Assembly (NCBI RefSeq): GCF_003012735.1
Contig: NZ_PXYI01000004.1
Span: 186,001 to 250,000 of the forward strand
Length of the DNA: 64,000 bases
Direction: 5' to 3'
Origin: Allosphingosinicella deserti
GTDB taxonomy: Bacteria; Pseudomonadota; Alphaproteobacteria; Sphingomonadales; Sphingomonadaceae
Every line of letters begins with the position of its first letter. The first letter of the stretch is position 1. Positions 60,451-64,000 of this stretch are shown piece by piece. Both the position numbers and the translations under genes were made by a program. The notes beneath the pieces were generated by a model. The model made no database searches and had not been told where the DNA came from. It saw nothing but the letters and a program-made list of their open reading frames with translations.

Positions 60451-61311
60451 ATGGCGCAGTGGTCCGATGGTTACTGGTCGTCAAGCGACGGCCTCCGGCT
60501 CCACTATCGCGACTATGCCGGCGATGGTTCGCGTGCGCCGATCCTGTGCATTCCCGGGCTGACTCGTAACGCGCGCGACTTCGAAGGGGTTGCCGATCGG
60601 CTTGCCGGCAGCCGGCGGGTGATCTGCGTCGAGTTGCGCGGGCGCGGCCAGAGCGACTATTCGAAGGACGTCGCCCGCTACGCCCCCTTGGTCTATGCCG
60701 AGGACGTCGAGGCGCTGCTTGCCGAACTCGATCTCGGCCGCTTCGTGCCGTTCGGAACCTCGCTCGGCGGCCTGCTCACCATGTTCCTGGCGCTGCGCGA
60801 CCGGACACGGATTGCCGGCGCGCTGATCAACGACATCGGCCCGGTGCTTGAACCCCGCGGTCTCGAGACAATCCGTTCCTATGTCGGGAAGTCGCAGACC
60901 TGGCCGACCTGGCTCCACGCCGCCCGGGCGCTGTGCGAGGCGCAGGGCGATCGCTATCCGGATTGGGCGCTCGAGGACTGGCTGGTCTACGCCAAGCGCC
61001 TCTGCAAGCTCACGCCGAACGGCCGCATCATGTTCGACTACGACATGCGCATCGCCGAGCCGTTCCGCGTGCCCGGCGCCGAAACCGGCATCGATCTGTG
61101 GCCGGCGTTCCGCGCGCTGGCGGGACGGCCGTCGCTGGTGCTGCGCGGCGAACTGACCGATCTGCTCAGCGCCCGTACGGTCGCGCGCATGGTGGAGGAA
61201 AATCCGGACATGGAGGCGGTCACGGTGCCCCGCGTCGGCCATGCGCCGACACTGGACGAACCGGAAGCGCAGGCCGCGATCGACCGGTTGCTTTTCAGGG
61301 TCGACAACTGA
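60451..61311 (+). CDS. alpha/beta hydrolase
   Basis: 286 aa. Oxyanion strand ILCIPGLTRNARDF (HG-like region), nucleophile elbow FGTSLGGLL (Ser about 110), acidic residue in LRGELTDLLSA and catalytic His in RVGHAPTLDEP. Close to epoxide hydrolase/haloperoxidase-type enzymes; substrate unknown. The start is ATG at 60451 with AGGGAG before it; an upstream GTG at 60433 is weaker. Divergent from selO. Confidence 0.93.
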   Translation: MAQWSDGYWSSSDGLRLHYRDYAGDGSRAPILCIPGLTRNARDFEGVADRLAGSRRVICVELRGRGQSDYSKDVARYAPLVYAEDVEALLAELDLGRFVPFGTSLGGLLTMFLALRDRTRIAGALINDIGPVLEPRGLETIRSYVGKSQTWPTWLHAARALCEAQGDRYPDWALEDWLVYAKRLCKLTPNGRIMFDYDMRIAEPFRVPGAETGIDLWPAFRALAGRPSLVLRGELTDLLSARTVARMVEENPDMEAVTVPRVGHAPTLDEPEAQAAIDRLLFRVDN

Positions 61312-61332
61312 GCCGGCAGACCTGCGTGCCGC

Positions 61333-64000
61333 TCAGGCGGCGCGGGCGGCGCCGTTTAAACGGGCGAGCAGCGCCTGGACCTCCCCGGCAGGGATCGCGG
61401 GCGCGAACAGATGACCCTGGCCGACATGGCAGCCCTTGCGCTTCAGCCATGAGGATTGCGCCGCGGTCTCGACGCCCTCGGCGACCACCTCCATGTCGAG
61501 GCTGCGGCCGAGATTGATCACCGCGCGGATGATCGCCTCGGCATCGTCGCTGCGGCCGACATCGGCGACGAACGACCGATCGATCTTGAGCACGTCGACC
61601 GGGAATTGCTTCAGGTGGGAGAGCGAGGCGTAGCCTGTTCCGAAATCGTCGAGCGCGATCCGGATGCCGGCTTCGCACAAGGTCTTGAGCGCACGTTCGA
61701 CGCATTCGGCGCCGCGGCCGAGGAATACGGTTTCGGTGACTTCGACCTGGATCCTGTCGGTCGGCACCTCGGCCTTGGCGAGCCGCTCGATCAGGCTTTC
61801 CGCAAAGCCGCCCTTGCGGAATTCGGCGGCGGCGGCGTTCACCGCGACGTGGCCGAAATCGATTCCGCGATCGAGCCAGCGGCGCATGTCGGCGATCACC
61901 TTGGCGATCATCCGGTCGCTGATTTCCGCGGCAGTGTTGATGTCCTCGAATGCCGCCGCGATCGTCTCCGGCAGCTGCATGCCGTGCTTGCGGTCCTTCC
62001 AGCGGAGCAGCGCCTCGAAGCCCGACACCCGGCCGGTCGCAAAGTCGATCTTCGGCTGGTAATGCGGACGGATCAGATCCTTGGTTAGCGCAATGCGGGC
62101 GAGCGCGACCATCGAGACCCGGTTCTGCATGTCGGAGCGCATGCTCGGGTGGAAGATGCGCAGATTGCCGCGCCACGAGCTCTTGGCGACGTAGAGCGCG
62201 ATGTCCGCATGCTTGAGCAGCTCGGCGCGGTTGCTGCCCTGGCCCGGGAACAGGCTGGCGCCGATGCTGGCATTGCAGTCGAGGATCCGGCCGGCGAAGA
62301 CGTGGGGCCGCCGCAGCTCGGCGAGGATCGTCTCGACCGCCGCGGTCACTTCTTCGTCGCTCGTGGTGCCGGAGAGGATCACCGCGAACTCGTCGCCGCC
62401 GAGCCTCGCGACGAAATCGTCGGAGCGGGTCGCAGCGCGCAGCCGCTCTCCGAACGCGCAGAGCAGCGAATCGCCGGCATCGTGGCCGAGCGTGTCGTTG
62501 ACCCGCTTGAAGTCGTCGACGTCGAGCAGCAGCAGCGCGAACTTGCCGCCGCGATCGCCGCGGTCGGCAATGGCGTCGAGCCGCTCCTGGAACAGCAGGC
62601 GGTTGGGCAGGCCGGTCAGTGGATCGTGGTTCGCAGCCCAGCGCACCTGTTCCTCGGACTTCTTCTGATGGGTGATGTCGCGGGCGATGACGACGATCCG
62701 CGGCCCACCGACGCCGTTTACCGGCGTCGCGACGATGTCCCACCATTTCGGCCGACCCTTGGCCGTCGGATGCTGGAACGAGAAGGTCACGGTTTCGCCA
62801 GCCCGAGCACGGTCGAGGGCGGCGCCGGCAATCGCCGCAGCATCGGGCTTGAGGAAATCCACCCAGCGCGTGCCGATCAGGGGGGCGGCGTCGTCGAGGT
62901 CGACGGCCTTGGGGCCGAGCCGGTTGACGAACAGGACCTTGCCGTCGTCGTCGAGAAGCTTGATGCAGTCGGGGCTCGCATCGAGGATCGAGCGGACCAG
63001 CGCCTCGCTTTCCTGCAGCGCGGCCTTCGCGGCGATCCGGTCGTGGATGTCGGTGCATGTGCCGTACCAGCGCACGACCTCGCCTTCGGCGTCGCGCTCC
63101 GGGAGCGCGCGGGTAAGGATCCAGCGATGCTCTCCCGAATTGTGGCGGAGGCGCAGCTCGGCCTCGAACGGCTCGCCGCTCGCCACGCACTCCATCCACT
63201 TGCGGCTGACCTCTTCGAGATCGTCGGCATGCACGGTCGCCGTCCAGGCGCGACCGAGATCGGTGAGATGTTCGAGGCCGGTGAATTCGTCCCACTGCGG
63301 CGAAAGATAGTCGCACTCGCCGGCCGCATTGGCAGACCAGACGATCTGCGGCACCGAATCGAGGATCGAGTGCGCCCGCGCGGTGCGCTCGCGATATTGT
63401 TCTTCCGCTTTGCGGCGGGCGGTGATGTCGCGATAATAGACGGTGATGCCGCCGTCGGTCGGAGTCACGTGCGCTTCGAACCAGCGGTCCGAGGGCGGGA
63501 AATAGGCTTCGATCGTCTCGGCCGTGCCGCTTTCCAGGACGCGTGCATAGCAGCGGCCGAACTCGGAATGCTCGATGCCGGGCAGCACGGCGAGGATCGA
63601 TCGGCCGATCAGCGTCCGGCCCGAATGGCGCTCCATGGCGCGCCGGTTGACGTAGGTGAAGCGCAGGTCGCTATCCAGCGAATAGACGCGGTCGAGCGTG
63701 TTCTCGAGGACGTCGGCAAGCTTGTCGGATGTCTTGCGCGCTTCGTGGTTCGCCTTGCGCAGAGACTCCTCGAGCAGCTTCTGCTCGGTGACGTCGCCGA
63801 CGAAGCCTTCGAGGTAGAGCGCCTCGCCACTGTCCGAATAGACCGCCTGGCCGCGCTCCTGCAGCCATCGCCAGTCTCCGTCCCGGCCATGGCGGAAGCG
63901 GTAGGTCGCGCAGAAGCGGTTGCCTGTCGCGATCGCAGTCTGGATGGCTTCGGTCAGTGACGGTCGATCCTCGGGATGCACGAGGTCGATCCAGCGCAGC
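61333..64000 (-). CDS. multi-PAS GGDEF-EAL protein, N-terminus beyond the window
   Basis: At least 888 aa, open to the right edge (codons before position 63981 read L-R-W-I-D-L-V). Several PAS domains in tandem (for example YRFRHGRDGDWRWLQERGQA, VRWYGTCTDIHDRI, ITARRKAEEQYRERT, KGRPKWWDIVATPVNGVG), then GGDEF with the intact motif LGGDEFAVILSG and an upstream RSDD inhibitory site, then EAL with GFEALLRWK, LDDFGTGYASLSHLKQ and VAEGVET. Both cyclase and phosphodiesterase motifs are intact, so it can make and break cyclic-di-GMP depending on signals read by PAS. No transmembrane segment seen so far. Confidence 0.92.
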   Translation of the reverse strand, partial: LRWIDLVHPEDRPSLTEAIQTAIATGNRFCATYRFRHGRDGDWRWLQERGQAVYSDSGEALYLEGFVGDVTEQKLLEESLRKANHEARKTSDKLADVLENTLDRVYSLDSDLRFTYVNRRAMERHSGRTLIGRSILAVLPGIEHSEFGRCYARVLESGTAETIEAYFPPSDRWFEAHVTPTDGGITVYYRDITARRKAEEQYRERTARAHSILDSVPQIVWSANAAGECDYLSPQWDEFTGLEHLTDLGRAWTATVHADDLEEVSRKWMECVASGEPFEAELRLRHNSGEHRWILTRALPERDAEGEVVRWYGTCTDIHDRIAAKAALQESEALVRSILDASPDCIKLLDDDGKVLFVNRLGPKAVDLDDAAPLIGTRWVDFLKPDAAAIAGAALDRARAGETVTFSFQHPTAKGRPKWWDIVATPVNGVGGPRIVVIARDITHQKKSEEQVRWAANHDPLTGLPNRLLFQERLDAIADRGDRGGKFALLLLDVDDFKRVNDTLGHDAGDSLLCAFGERLRAATRSDDFVARLGGDEFAVILSGTTSDEEVTAAVETILAELRRPHVFAGRILDCNASIGASLFPGQGSNRAELLKHADIALYVAKSSWRGNLRIFHPSMRSDMQNRVSMVALARIALTKDLIRPHYQPKIDFATGRVSGFEALLRWKDRKHGMQLPETIAAAFEDINTAAEISDRMIAKVIADMRRWLDRGIDFGHVAVNAAAAEFRKGGFAESLIERLAKAEVPTDRIQVEVTETVFLGRGAECVERALKTLCEAGIRIALDDFGTGYASLSHLKQFPVDVLKIDRSFVADVGRSDDAEAIIRAVINLGRSLDMEVVAEGVETAAQSSWLKRKGCHVGQGHLFAPAIPAGEVQALLARLNGAARAA

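Noticed and set aside
57539-60484. Single 981-codon frame through astD and selO
   Set aside because: The upstream part is the wrong frame for selO, whose own frame carries all the SelO motifs; astD starts at 58972.
62149-63960. 603-codon plus-strand frame opposite the GGDEF-EAL gene
   Set aside because: Shadow of the minus-strand gene, which has intact GGDEF and EAL motifs.

Overview
The window is about 64 kb of GC-rich, tightly packed bacterial chromosome. The gene repertoire, the UPF0262 family protein, the DUF5681 protein, the Vgr-related HELCH protein and two families of paired-palindrome intergenic repeats all point to an alphaproteobacterium of the sphingomonad type. This is inferred from gene content and style only; no rRNA or taxonomic marker was compared. 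No tRNA, rRNA, CRISPR array, intact insertion sequence or prophage was found.

Layout. (1) 1-7.4 kb is a Ter-type stress cluster: a TerC-like DUF475 membrane protein cut by the left edge, TerD, a TerD-like/trypsin-like protease fusion, and a chain of translationally coupled enzymes (phosphoribosyltransferase-TRSP, HAD phosphatase, StiP/PRTase-type protein, CitE/HpcH-type lyase). A convergent XpaC-like gene closes it. (2) 7.4-16.3 kb is housekeeping: an M13 peptidase with a clear terminator, PurT coupled to an M61-like peptidase, an SDR, and a nucleotidase-like HAD protein. (3) 16.3-20.5 kb has divergent glpD/glpK and wecB. (4) 20.5-27.5 kb is a valine/branched-chain acid degradation block (mmsB, enoyl-CoA hydratase, 3-hydroxyisobutyryl-CoA hydrolase, acyl-CoA dehydrogenase, mmsA) with an embedded polysaccharide deacetylase and palindromic repeats between genes. 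(5) 27.8-33.1 kb has an FAH-family hydrolase, a DUF5681 protein with a repeat-bearing tail, small membrane/lipoprotein genes and an AraC regulator. (6) 33.3-36.9 kb is a large trimeric autotransporter adhesin. (7) 37.2-49 kb is accessory: a HELCH peptidase-like protein with a peptidoglycan-binding domain, many small membrane proteins and lipoproteins of unknown function, an HxlR/VOC module, and a PadR/HAAS module with a decayed second copy of the HAAS gene's 3' end. (8) 49.3-64 kb returns to core genes: M28 peptidase, rnr, a four-gene overlapping operon (UPF0262, GH25, lipoprotein, dcd), dnaB behind a consensus DnaA box, astD, selO, an alpha/beta hydrolase and a PAS-GGDEF-EAL protein cut by the right edge.

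The most unusual system is the Ter module. TerD-family proteins sit beside enzymes predicted in the literature to make a nucleoside-like metabolite, and one TerD-like protein carries a complete serine-protease domain. Other points to follow up are the repeat-bearing DUF5681 tail, the HAAS pseudogene duplication, the DnaA box at dnaB and the two palindromic repeat families. Starts were chosen by ribosome-binding sites, coupling overlaps and family-typical N-termini. Several differ from the longest open frame.
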